DNA of 64,000 nucleotides from Lindgomyces ingoldianus (Eukaryota > Ascomycota > Dothideomycetes > Pleosporales > Lindgomycetaceae), in contig NW_022985192.1 in the NCBI RefSeq assembly GCF_010093535.1, positions 169,369-233,368 on the forward strand, written 5' to 3'. The first letter of the stretch is position 1, and each line of letters starts with the position of its first letter. Below the pieces are notes generated by a model, which had not been told where the DNA came from, ran no database searches, and was given only the letters and a program-made list of their open reading frames with translations. Made by a program: the position numbers and the translations under genes. Positions 46,389 through 55,985 of this stretch are shown here, piece by piece.

Positions 46389-46437
46389 GGTTGCGCAATC
46401 AGGAACCAGCTTAAAGCATGTCCAAGCTGAGGGGGTG

Positions 46438-46890
46438 TGTCAGATATGCGCACCTACTGTCAAGACAGGAGGAACGTTTGACAAAAGCTGCTACATAGTA
46501 CGAGCAATAAGCTCGAACAGTATGTTGCTGCAAATTGCAGCATTTTGCAGCATGTTGCAGCAAATTGCAGCATTTTACAGCATGTTGCANNNNNNNNNNN
46601 NNNNNNNNNNNNNNNNNNNNNNNNNNNNNNNNNNNNNNNNNNNNNNNNNNNNNNNNNNNNNNNNNNNNNNNNNNNNNNNNNNNNNNNNNNNNNNNNNNNN
46701 NNNNNNNNNNNNNNNNNNNNNNNNNNNNNNNNNNNNNNNNNNNNNNNNNNNNNNNNNNNNNNNNNNNNNNNNNNNNNNNNNNNNNNNNNATAAATCAACA
46801 CAATTAATACAATCAATCAATCATCCCATACATCATATCCAAACCCATCATTCATCTCAGGAAGCCCAGAAACAGTGCTTCAATCTGACA
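46438..46890 (+). repeat. Copia 3' LTR with assembly gap
   Basis: Starts TGTCAGATATGCGCAC and ends AATCTGACA. The decamer array begins at about 46.53 kb and is cut by the gap. It keeps CAATCTGACA where the 5' LTR has TAATCTAACA, so the two LTRs have diverged by transitions. Confidence 0.85.
46590..46789. other. Assembly gap of 200 N
   Basis: A round-number run of N inside the tandem array of the Copia 3' LTR. The true length is unknown. Any reading frame crossing it is meaningless. Confidence 1.
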
Positions 46891-47051
46891 CTAGCCTATG
46901 CGTTAGGGGCTATGTGTACTTAAAAGCCCTTTTTCTTTGTACAAAGAGAGAGGGCAGTAGTTAATAACAAGAAGATCTTTGCCTACTCACCTCTTAGTAC
47001 GCCCCTTAGGCGTACGTTTGTTCGATCAAACCTAGGTCAACTAATAATAAA

Positions 47052-47202
47052 AATAAAATTTAATAAGTTTTTTTTTTAACTTAACTTTAAATAGTAGTTA
47101 CTAATTTTTTATATAATACTAAACTTTTACTAAATCTAGCTATATTTTACTTACTTAAACAAACTTTTTTTATAAATTTAAAAATATAGCTTTATTTAAA
47201 TA
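47052..47202. other. AT-rich spacer before the foldback element
   Basis: Homopolymer-rich sequence between the non-autonomous LTR element and the foldback Fot1 element. It ends in the TA target. Probably part of the same old host sequence as 36756-36861 and 55085-55431. Confidence 0.45.
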
Positions 47203-48194
47203 ACGTACTTCACAGGCGAGTTGCTTACACACCTGAGTCGCTTACTTTTGCTAAGACCCTACTAAACTACTCTTCCTACACTAATGCATTCCTAACAACA
47301 CTACTTAGACGTGCTAAAAGAATATTAGATACAGCTTATGCTCTAAGCTTTTAAACAAGACATAAAACTTTTAAAGAAACATGCTATAGCTATATATAGA
47401 GTTCTTTAAAAGATAATAAATAACTATAGCACTAGACAACTTTTATAAGCTAATTCTACAGCTAACTTATAAAGGCTAGGTAATAAGAAGGAGCAGATAA
47501 TTGTTAGGACTATACTTAAGCTATATGCGCAAGGATTTTCCCCTTAGATAGCATTTATAGCTAATATAGCTAATTCTTTATGCGCTAAGCGTAATCTAGG
47601 CTATATTAGCATAAACTAGCTTAGTACGTTTAGAAAGTGTTATCTAGACCTTAAAGTAACATTTACGCGTAGTACAACTATAAGAAAGCCCTCTATAAGG
47701 GTCCTAGAGTAATTTAGGGCAGGTTTAGCCTTGTAGAAAATATTAAAGCTAAGTATAGCATCTAGGATAATAACACGTACAACTTTAGCAAAACAGGCTT
47801 TATTATAGGCTAAATATCTATTAACTATACTTACGCTTAAAACTTTACTTTAAGCTTTAAATAACACTTTATAAACATACTAGGCTAGTTTATGCTAACA
47901 TAGCCTAGATTACGCTTAGCACGCAAAGAATTAACGTACCTAACAGGTTAGCTAGCCACTTTTGCTAAGCCCTTACTAAACTCTACCTATCTACATAATG
48001 CCTTAACAACAACACTAGATTAAATCTTCTAAAGAACGTTAGATACAGCTTGCTCTTTAAGCTTTTAAATAAGACTTAAAACTTTCCTTATAATGCGCTG
48101 TAGCTATCTATAATGTCTTTTACACAACACTAAGCAATTAACGCGCTAGACAGCCTTTATAAGTAGAATACTAGCCTAAATTAAGGAATCTAAC

Positions 48195-48512
48195 TGTCAC
48201 GATTGTGCACAAGTAAGGTTATAGAGCTTCACGGAGGTCTAGTTTAATTACTATGTGAGGTATTATAGTAGGTACAAGACGTTGTGTGAGGAATAGAAAG
48301 GTTTAAAAGAAAATTAGTAATTAAATACTTAGCTTAAAAGTCTAAGCACTTTAGGTATAAATTAAGCCTGTTTTAGGTTTAGTTAGTGTTAAAGTAGTTT
48401 ATGCTTAAGTTTATGTCTATGTTATGTTATATTTATGTTAGACATGCACTAATAATACTCTAGTACGCATCTAATACAGTTATGTCTAGGATCTAGAGAG
48501 GATACTATAACA
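48195..48512 (-). repeat. Gypsy copy 2, left LTR (3' LTR by coding sense)
   Basis: 318 bases starting TGTCACGATTGTGCAC. The inner end has decayed to ACTATAACA from ACCGTGACA. Confidence 0.85.
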
Positions 48513-51500
48513 GTACCCCCCTCTTATTAGGAAGAGAATCTTTTACATTAGTAGTTCTAGCATTAGGTTGTCTTTATTAGGGTACAGGTTTAGTTTAGAT
48601 AGGTATTAAGCGTAGAATTAAGTTACTATAGAGTTTTTTTATAAAGCTTCTATAGGTTCCTATAACAGTTTGTTGTATCTAGTCTATTTTATAAAGTATT
48701 TATAGATACATTTTTTTTATTAAACTAGATCTATTTAACATCTTCTATAATATATTCTAGTTTATTATTTATAATAACAGGTTTAAGTAGCAAGTTTAGC
48801 TATTTAAGTAAATAGTTAGATTTAGAAGCTACTTAGCGCAGCAACAATACATAGAACACAGGGTGTATCTTTATGCTGTTAGGTAGAATTAATTAGTAAG
48901 TATATAATAAGACTATATAAGCTACTATAAAGAGGCTAAAGTTTTTCTAATTAAGTTTCTTTAATTATTAGTTTATTTAGATATTTCTAGCGTTTAGCTA
49001 GACCTTCTTGCTAGCTGCATACGCAAGGGTAAGAGTTTAGAATTAGTTTATGTACTCTTATTAAAAAGCTTAAGCCTATGTAAGCTTTTTATAAACATAT
49101 TTAGATATATTTTAAATTTTATTAATAAGTCTATTTACATTTATTACTTATATAAATTAATAAGTTAGTTAGAGGGTATTTAAAAGTAGTTTAAATCTTA
49201 TTTAAAAGTAGTATCTATAGTTTACTAAAAATAGAGATACTTATATTAATTTAGATGTTATGTTATTAGCTTTAAACTATGCTATAGCTAACTATTTTAC
49301 CTAGTTGTCTTACTAGTAGTTTGTGTACACTTATAGAACTTATTTTATTACAGTGTTTATGTTCTTAGTCTAGCTGTTAGTCTCTAGGTAAAAAGCTGTA
49401 GATAGATAGAAAATAATTTAAAGCTATTTATAGAGTTTGTCCTAGAAGGCTAAGACAAACTGTGTACCTCTGTCTAATATAATTATGTTAGGCAGGCTAT
49501 AGTAAACTTATACATATTAGTAGAATAACTAGGCTATATTAAGGGCAGTTATAGAGGAACATAGTATTAGGTGTTAATACTTAGTTAAGTAATTAATAAC
49601 TACTATAATATTTATATACTTTTTAGATAAAAGTAGGTTTATAATAAAGTTAATTAATATGTCTTTTTAAGCTTATTTAAAGATTAAAAGCAGTTTAAGT
49701 AGGCTATTATACTTTTTTTAAAAGGCCTTTACTTTATAGTAAGTATAGCAACATGATACATATTAGCGTACAGTATAGAACATGCGGGGCTAGTAGTACT
49801 CTCTCTATAGTAGGTTAAGAGTCTTTTCTCTGCCTAGGTGTCCTCTAATAGGCAAGTTATATATAATTTAGAGTAGTTTAATTCTTAGTTTATTAAAATT
49901 AAAAATTATAAGTTAGTTATAGTAATATAGCTTACTATTTTAGTTTTTATAGTTAGCTAGTGTTACCTTTTTTAACTAACTAGCGCTGTTTTAGAGCAGG
50001 TCTAAGGTTTTTTAAATAAATTTATTATTTAGATACTTATTAGTAATAATTTAATTAATTATCTAATCTATTTTGTTTAAGTTAAGGTCTAAAAATAGCT
50101 TAAGTTAGAGTAAAGTTTAGTGTTAAGCTTTTTATACTTTTTTCTAAGTAGAGATGTTTTAGGATTGCCTTATAAGAGCATCTAGTTTCCCTTTATTTTA
50201 ACTAGAATAATAAGTAATCTTAAAATTAAAACAAAATAAGTATTTAAACTAATAAGCTTATTAGTAGCTAAGTTATTTTATAGTTGCAAAGTACTGTAAG
50301 TTCTTATAGTTAAATAGAACCTATATTTAATGCGCTGCACCTTCTAGTTTAGGTTGCTATTATTTAAAGTAGTGTACTATAGTAAGTAATTTTTTATTAT
50401 AGATCTTATAATTACTTTCTACAGGGCTTATTTTTTTTAAAAAGTATGTAATAGGCCTAATAGTCCTGTCTAGCTTAGTCTAGAAGAGAACTCCTGCTAC
50501 TACATAGTCTAAGGCATTAGCTTCTACAAGTATTAGTAGTTTAAAGTTAAAGTAGTAGAGTATTAAAGCTTTAGTAAAGGCTTTCTTTAGCTAGTTAAAA
50601 AACTATTAGTAATTTAAATTAAAGTTAAATTAAATTTCTTTTTTAGTAAGTGTAATTATAAGGCTTACTTACTATAAAAAGTTGTTAATAAATTATTAGT
50701 AAAAGTTAGTAAATTTTATAAAAGCTTAAATATTCTTTATATTTTTTAGGTATTACTAATCTAGCATAGTTTAAACCTTAATAGGGTTTATTTAGATGCT
50801 ATCTGTAAAGATTACATATCCTAAATATGTAACCTTTAATTAGTAGAACTTACATTTATTTATGTTAAGTTATAGACTTACTTTTTCTATAGCCTTTAGC
50901 ACTAGGCGTACATGCTGTTTATGCTCTAAAAGGCTATTACTATAAATTAAAATATTGTTAATATACACAGTACAGAACATGTCTAGGTAGGGTTAGAGTA
51001 AGTTGTTTATAAAATATTAAAAAGTACTAAGCGTGTTAGCTAAGCTAAAGGGCATTACTAGGTACTTAAATAGTCTATATTAGGTTTAAAACGCTGTTAG
51101 CTACTTATTACCTTTTACTATCCTTAGCTTATTAAAAGTAGTAATAATATCTAACTTTATAAAATACTTTACTTTACTTAGTTAGCTTAGGGTTTTCTAT
51201 AAAAAAAGAATTAAGTATTAGTTCTTAATAGTAATAGTGTTTAGTTCTTAGTAGTTAACATAAAATTAAAGCCTACCTTTAGGTTTCTTTATAAATAGTA
51301 TAAGTAACACTACTAGTAAAAAGCTAGCTTAAATAAACTTTTTTTTAGGTTTTTATTAAAGTATTTTTAAAGCACTTTTAATTTATTTAGTAACATCTTA
51401 TATAGTAGCCTATAACTAGGTTGTTTACTAGGCTTAAAAGTTATCTAGTAATTATATAAATATTATATTAAAAGCTTATTAGACTTATCTTAAAAAAAAA

Positions 51501-53536
51501 CATATAACAAGTTATAGTAGTTTTAAAAAACTATTATCTTTAAGTTAGTGCATTTTTAGAAAGCTAGAGCTTAGTCTATATTAAAAATTATAACTATGTA
51601 GATTTTATAATCTAGTTATTAAGCTAGGGTTATAAATAGAGTAGGTCTTATATAGCAGATGTCTATCTGCTGTTTAAGTCCTAGTTTATGTCTAAATTAA
51701 GTAAGTAAAGATTTCTTAAAGGCTTTTTTTTTTTAAGTTTAAGTAGTTATTAAATTATTTTACATAGCCTATCTTAGTAAAAGGCCTAGCTTATTAGCCT
51801 TACTTAAGTAGTTTTTTTTTAAGTTATTAAAAAGTAAGTCTAGAGACCTTTTATATTAAGTGCTACTTAAGTGTTATTTAGGTGTAAGTATAAGCATATA
51901 TCTTAGTATTAAAAAGAGTTAAAGTTTAGAACTTACTCTTAGTAATTAAAAGTAACCTTATGCTAATATAGCTATAGTTATTTTAAAATTAGGTTATAAC
52001 ATTCTATGTTTATTACATAGAGCTTAATTTACTTCTTATAGTGTTAGTAAGTAATTATAATAGTTATAGTATAAAAAATAAAACTTTTTTTAAGTTATTT
52101 TCTATTAAATCTAGTTAAGTAAATTATTTAAGTAAGTAGTGTTAATTAAAGATTTAGTTTACACACTAGTTTTTTATTAATATAACCTATACTATTTACT
52201 TTTAAGTTAATAAAAGCCTATATTAAAGCTAATATAGTTCTTTATTATAAATATATAGAAATATTAACTTAGTACTTTTAGTTGTTAGTAAAGGACTTAG
52301 CCTATAAGTTAGTAAAGATCTAGTGTTAAATTAGTTCTAGAGGGCAACTTAGCCCTAGAACAAGCCTTTTTATAGGCTTCTACTACTATAGCTACAGCTG
52401 CGTTAAGAGTAGTAAAGGGGATTAAAGCTTAAATATAAGTTAAAGCTCTTATAAAAATAAAATTAAAATAGTAAAAATCTTTAATAAGTGCTAGCAGCGC
52501 TACTTATGTAGACTTAAAAAAAAGAAATAAAGTAGTTTTAAAAAATATAACTATGCTTACTGCACTTAAAGTATTAACCTTTTTTTTATAATTTTTACAC
52601 TTTTTAAAACTAACTAAAGCATAATTTAAATTAATTTTTATTACATTAAAGTCTTTATTTATAACTGCGCTAGTTTAGGGGCGTATTAAAGCTTGTATAA
52701 GAAGGAACTTTATGTTATTATTATAGGTAGTAATTAAGTTTATATACATGTTAAGGTTATTTAGAAGAGGTTCTTCTACTATAGCGCGTTATAGTTTAGT
52801 TAAGAGGAAGTTATATAAGGCTATAATTAAACTTATCTTATTTAAGCCTATATTAGATGTAAGTTAGTAAAACTTAGTAAAGTGTAAAGTAAAGCTTTTT
52901 TTTATTTATTATAAGGTGTTTAGGCAACTTAAGGCTGTTAACCTTTTATTTAAGTCTTTATAAGTTACTTATAAAAACACTATAAATTAATTTAAGTTAA
53001 TAATATCCTTATTTATTAGTAAGTTAATTAAGGTTATTATGTTATAGTTAAGTTAAAAGTAGGCATATAGTAACTAAAAGTGTTTAGAGGGGAATTAGTC
53101 TATATTTTCTTTAAGTTTGTATTAAAGCTTATATAAGAAAAAAAGTAAGTCTTTTTATTTTCTATTAAATAGTAAGGAATTAGAGAGTTAGTTAGATTTT
53201 ATTACTAAGTTAGAAAAGTTACAAGTTATAGGCAGCATTAGACAGAAAAAAGTTAAGCTATCTCTAGACTTTTAAGTAAGCTTTAAGGCTAGTAAGTTCT
53301 TAGTTCCTACTACTATAATAAAAGTTAAGGTAAAAATAGACTGCTTAATAACATAAAGCTATTTTTTAAAGTCTTTTTAAAAAGCTTTTAAGCTTACAAC
53401 ATAGTAGCTTTTTTATAAAGTAAGCACTTTTTAAAAAGCTTTTTAGCTTACTTTAATAGCTTAAAGTTATATAAGTACTAAGCTTATTAAATTAAATTTA
53501 GAGGCTATTTTTAGCTAAAGTTTTAATATAACATAA

Positions 53537-53853
53537 TGTTATAATTATGCATAAGTAAGGTTATAGAGCTTTACAGAGGTCTAGTTTAATTACTATATAA
53601 GGTATTATAGTAGGTATAAGATGTTATGTAAGAAATAAAAAGGTTTAAAAAAAATTAGTAGTTAAATACTTAGCTTAGAAGTCTAAGCGCTTTAAGTATA
53701 AATTAAGCCTATTCTAGGTTTAGTTAGTGTTAAAGCAGTTTATACTTAAGTTTATGTCTGTGTTGTGTTGTGTTTATGTTAGATGTGCACTAATAATACT
53801 CTAGTACGCGTCTAATACAGTTATGTCTGGGATCTGGGGAGGATACCGTGACA
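53537..53853 (-). repeat. Gypsy copy 2, right LTR (5' LTR by coding sense)
   Basis: 317 bases, ending GATACCGTGACA with the intact border; the inner border has decayed to TGTTATAATTATGC. Confidence 0.85.
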
Positions 53854-55084
53854 CTAACTAAGCTTAAAAAAAAGGTAGTTGTTAAGTACATACTTAAGCT
53901 TATTACACGCAGATTTTCCTTTAGGCTTATAGCTATAGCTAATATAGCTAATTCTTTACCTGCAGAGTGTAATCTAGGCTAGGTTAGCTTAAACTAGACT
54001 AGTATATAAGTTAAGCACTACCTTAAGTTTATAATAAAGTTTAATTATAAGTATAATTATAAAAGAGCGCTTTATAAAGATTTAAAGGTTATCTAGGGCT
54101 AGTTTTGCCTAGTAGCTAACATAAAAGCTAAGTACAGTATTTAGAATAAAGACAGGTATAACTTTAATAAGTTAGGCTTTATAATAGGCTAGATATTAAC
54201 TAGAGTAGTTGTTACAGCTTTAAAAAGATAAGAACAGCTAAAGGTAATATAGTAAAGTAATAAAAAGTAAATAACAGTTATCTAAAGCATTAATGTAATA
54301 AAGTAGGCTATAAAATTATAAAGCTTTAAGTAGTAAATAAGGCTACTACGCAACATAGATTACATAAAAAAAAGTAAATTTAGGCAAAAAAGACTTTAAT
54401 AGTTAAGGATAGAGCTTGTTTAACTACTCTAAAGGAGTTTAAAGCGTGTAGTAATAGGAAGAAGCTAAAGACACAAGTGCGCGCTAAAGAAAGTAAGCTA
54501 AGTTAAAAGTAATATAGGCAGTGCAATTAGACTAGGCATAACTTATATATATATAAGTAAGTAGCAGAAGTAGACTCTAAATAATATCTTGTGTTATATT
54601 ACTTTATATAGGGCTAAAGTAGGCTGTTTTGCAAGAGAATAGGGTAGTTTTAGTAGGGGCTTAGCAAAAGTAGCCAGCCAACCCGTGTAGCCGGCCAACC
54701 CGTTAGGTACGTTAGCTATATTAGCTATAAATGCTATCTAAGGGGAAAATCCTTGCATATATAGCTTAAGTATAGTCTTAACAATCACCTGCTCCTTCTT
54801 ATTACCTAGCCTTTATAAGTTAGCTGTAGAATTAGCTTATAAAAGTTGTCTAGCGCTATAGTTATTTGTTATTTTTTAAGAGACTTTGTACATAGCTACA
54901 GCATGTTTCTTTAAGAGTTTTATGTCTTATTTAAAAGCTTAGAGCGTAAGCTGTATCTAATGTTCTTTTAGCGCATTTAAGTAGTGTTGTTAGGAACGCA
55001 TTAGTGTAGAAAGGGTAGTTTAGTAGGGTCTTAGCAAAAGTAAGCGACTTAGGTGTGTAAGCAACTCGCCTGTGAAGTACGTTA

Positions 55085-55494
55085 TAACCTATTTAAAAAA
55101 TAAAAGATTATTATAGTTAATAATAAAAAAGTTATTTAAAATAACTACTAGACTAACTTAGTAGTAGTTATATAGTTAAATTATTTAAATTATTTCTTTA
55201 ATATATTTTATAAATTACACTAGTATACCTTTAACAATAAGTAAATAAGTATTTTTAACTTTAGCTATAAGCTTCTATAATTTTAATAGATATTAACATA
55301 AATGTGAACTATAATATTAATATTTATTAGATGGTAAAGCTAGACATTCTAAACTTATGTAAAGTTTAGTAGTAAGTATAACTAATACTATTAGTAAAAT
55401 AAAAAACTCTATTAGCTAGCTGTATATAGTTTTAGTAGGGTTTTAGCAGAGTAGCTAACTCGCCTAGAAGTCTAACTTGCTTATAAGGTACGTT
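55085..55494. mobile_element. AT-rich flank ending in a third, orphan Fot1-type terminus
   Basis: At 55432-55494 the sequence GTAGGGTTTTAGCAGAG...ACGTTA resembles, in reverse, the Fot1-type ends of the neighbouring elements (CCCTACTAAA, TAACGTACC). A matching left end was not found at the expected left margin of the island. It is either a truncated copy or the right edge of the oldest host element whose left end is worn beyond recognition. Confidence 0.45.
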
Positions 55495-55985
55495 ATAGGA
55501 CTTAGCATCGCAATACTTTACTAAATCTTGTTAGAAACAGGTGATAAAAATGTTAGAACATAGCTAGAGGCTGTCTCTATTACTTATTAAAATCTAACCT
55601 AGTTTAGACAAATAGTAGTAGAGCTATAATAATTTTTAGCTTAGCTAGTATATAGTAAAAGAGGGTTATAATTACTAGAGTACCTAAAATATTACAAAAG
55701 TCTCTTGTACAGCTGGACAGAGAATGCGTTTTTAAGCCCCTAATTAGGTGGCCTTGTCATTAGAGGAGCTAATAGGGGTCCCCCTGCTAGTTGCAGGGGG
55801 AGAAGGTCCTTAAGGGCTCTGAGCTTCTCTGCACAGTCGGCTGAGCACCCGAGATAACTAATCTCGCTAGTTGCACAGGTACAGATATTCTTCGCCTTCT
55901 TTACCTTTGTACTCTAGCTACACAATTCTTCTTCTTTTGCTCCTTACCTTGGTATATTTTCTGCACCTGACTGTGGCCTGCGGAG
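55495..55985. other. Transition from island to gene; promoter of the second phosphotransferase
   Basis: Composition returns to gene-like at about 55.7 kb. Contains the small hairpin at 55779-55801. The CT-rich stretch just before 55986 looks like a fungal gene leader. Confidence 0.5.
55779..55801 (+). other. 9-bp perfect stem hairpin in the leader/promoter region
   Basis: TCCCCCTGC and GCAGGGGGA pair perfectly around a 5-base loop TAGTT, about 185 bases upstream of the start codon. It could form in DNA or in a leader RNA; no role is known. Confidence 0.5.

Larger units (their letters stand above)
38538..46890 (+). mobile_element. Ty1/Copia LTR retrotransposon, RIP-degraded, with insertions in its 5' LTR
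   Basis: Flanked by CTAGC (38533-38537 and 46891-46895). The 5' LTR is 38538-38604 plus 41219-41652, interrupted by an inverted solo LTR; the 3' LTR is 46438-46890 and includes the 200-N gap. Both LTRs start TGTCAGATATGCGCAC; the 3' one ends AATCTGACA and the 5' one ends mutated as AATCTAACA. A polypurine stretch GAGGGGGTG precedes the 3' LTR. The element was inserted into the right LTR of the non-autonomous element. Confidence 0.9.
36862..47046. mobile_element. Non-autonomous LTR element with GC-rich internal repeats, split by a Copia insertion
   Basis: A 227-base LTR at 36862-37088 (TGTCCGTACG...CTAACA) recurs at 38462-38537 plus 46896-47046, the two parts being separated by the Copia element. 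The whole is flanked by the 5-bp duplication ATAAA (36857-36861 and 47047-47051). The internal region, 37089-38461, is only about 1.4 kb, has no polymerase, and contains minisatellite-like GC-rich repeats. A possible gag-like remnant at about 38170-38330 (minor similarity only) precedes the 3' LTR. This fits a TRIM/LARD-type non-autonomous retrotransposon. Confidence 0.75.
48195..53853 (-). mobile_element. Ty3/Gypsy LTR retrotransposon, copy 2 (5.66 kb), RIP-degraded
   Basis: LTRs 48195-48512 and 53537-53853 (318 and 317 bases), flanked by CTAAC (48190-48194, 53854-53858). Polypurine tract AAGAGGGGGG abuts the left LTR on the minus strand, and the reverse transcriptase region is near 50.94-50.97 kb, so coding sense is minus as in copy 1. 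Sequence is clearly homologous to copy 1 throughout but with many scattered transitions, so it is a separate genomic copy and not an assembly duplicate of identical reads. Confidence 0.9.
47934..54712 (+). mobile_element. Internally deleted Fot1/pogo-like element, copy 2, split by a Gypsy insertion
   Basis: The same element as 29971-36753 but inverted: its N-terminal arm is on the left (47934-48194) and its C-terminal arm on the right (53854-54712). TA flanks it at 47932-47933 and 54713-54714. The right end shows the extra tandem GCCGGCCAACCCG copy and the left end does not, as in copy 1, even though the body is inverted. It lacks the DDE core. Confidence 0.8.
47203..55082. mobile_element. 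Foldback (inverted-arm) Fot1-like derivative, split by Fot1 copy 2
   Basis: Ends ACGTACTTCACAGGCGAGTT are inverted repeats flanked by TA (47201-47202, 55083-55084). The left arm (47203 to about 47835) reads as the N-terminal half of a Fot1-type transposase (QGFSP, IANIANSLCAKRN, NIKAKYSI, YNFSKTGFIIG). The right arm (about 47836-47933 plus 54713-55082) is the reverse complement of the same N-terminal region over about 470 bases. The two arms differ mainly by C/T and G/A changes. Without its insertion the element would be about 1.1 kb and almost fully palindromic. Confidence 0.75.
29810..55494. repeat. AT-rich nested transposon island (RIP-affected), about 25.7 kb
   Basis: TA dinucleotides dominate and former coding regions read through only if TAA/TAG codons are taken as former CAA, CAG or TGG. 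This is the pattern left by repeat-induced point mutation acting on CpA. At least eight elements can be separated by terminal repeats and target duplications. The island sits between two APH-family genes that are transcribed away from it. A GC-richer pocket (37.2-38.0 kb) and the youngest DNA transposon (38.8-40.9 kb) are less mutated. Confidence 0.9.

Noticed and set aside
46435..46923. Frames of 80-160 codons crossing the N gap
   Set aside because: They include 200 unknown bases and LTR sequence, so no translation is meaningful.
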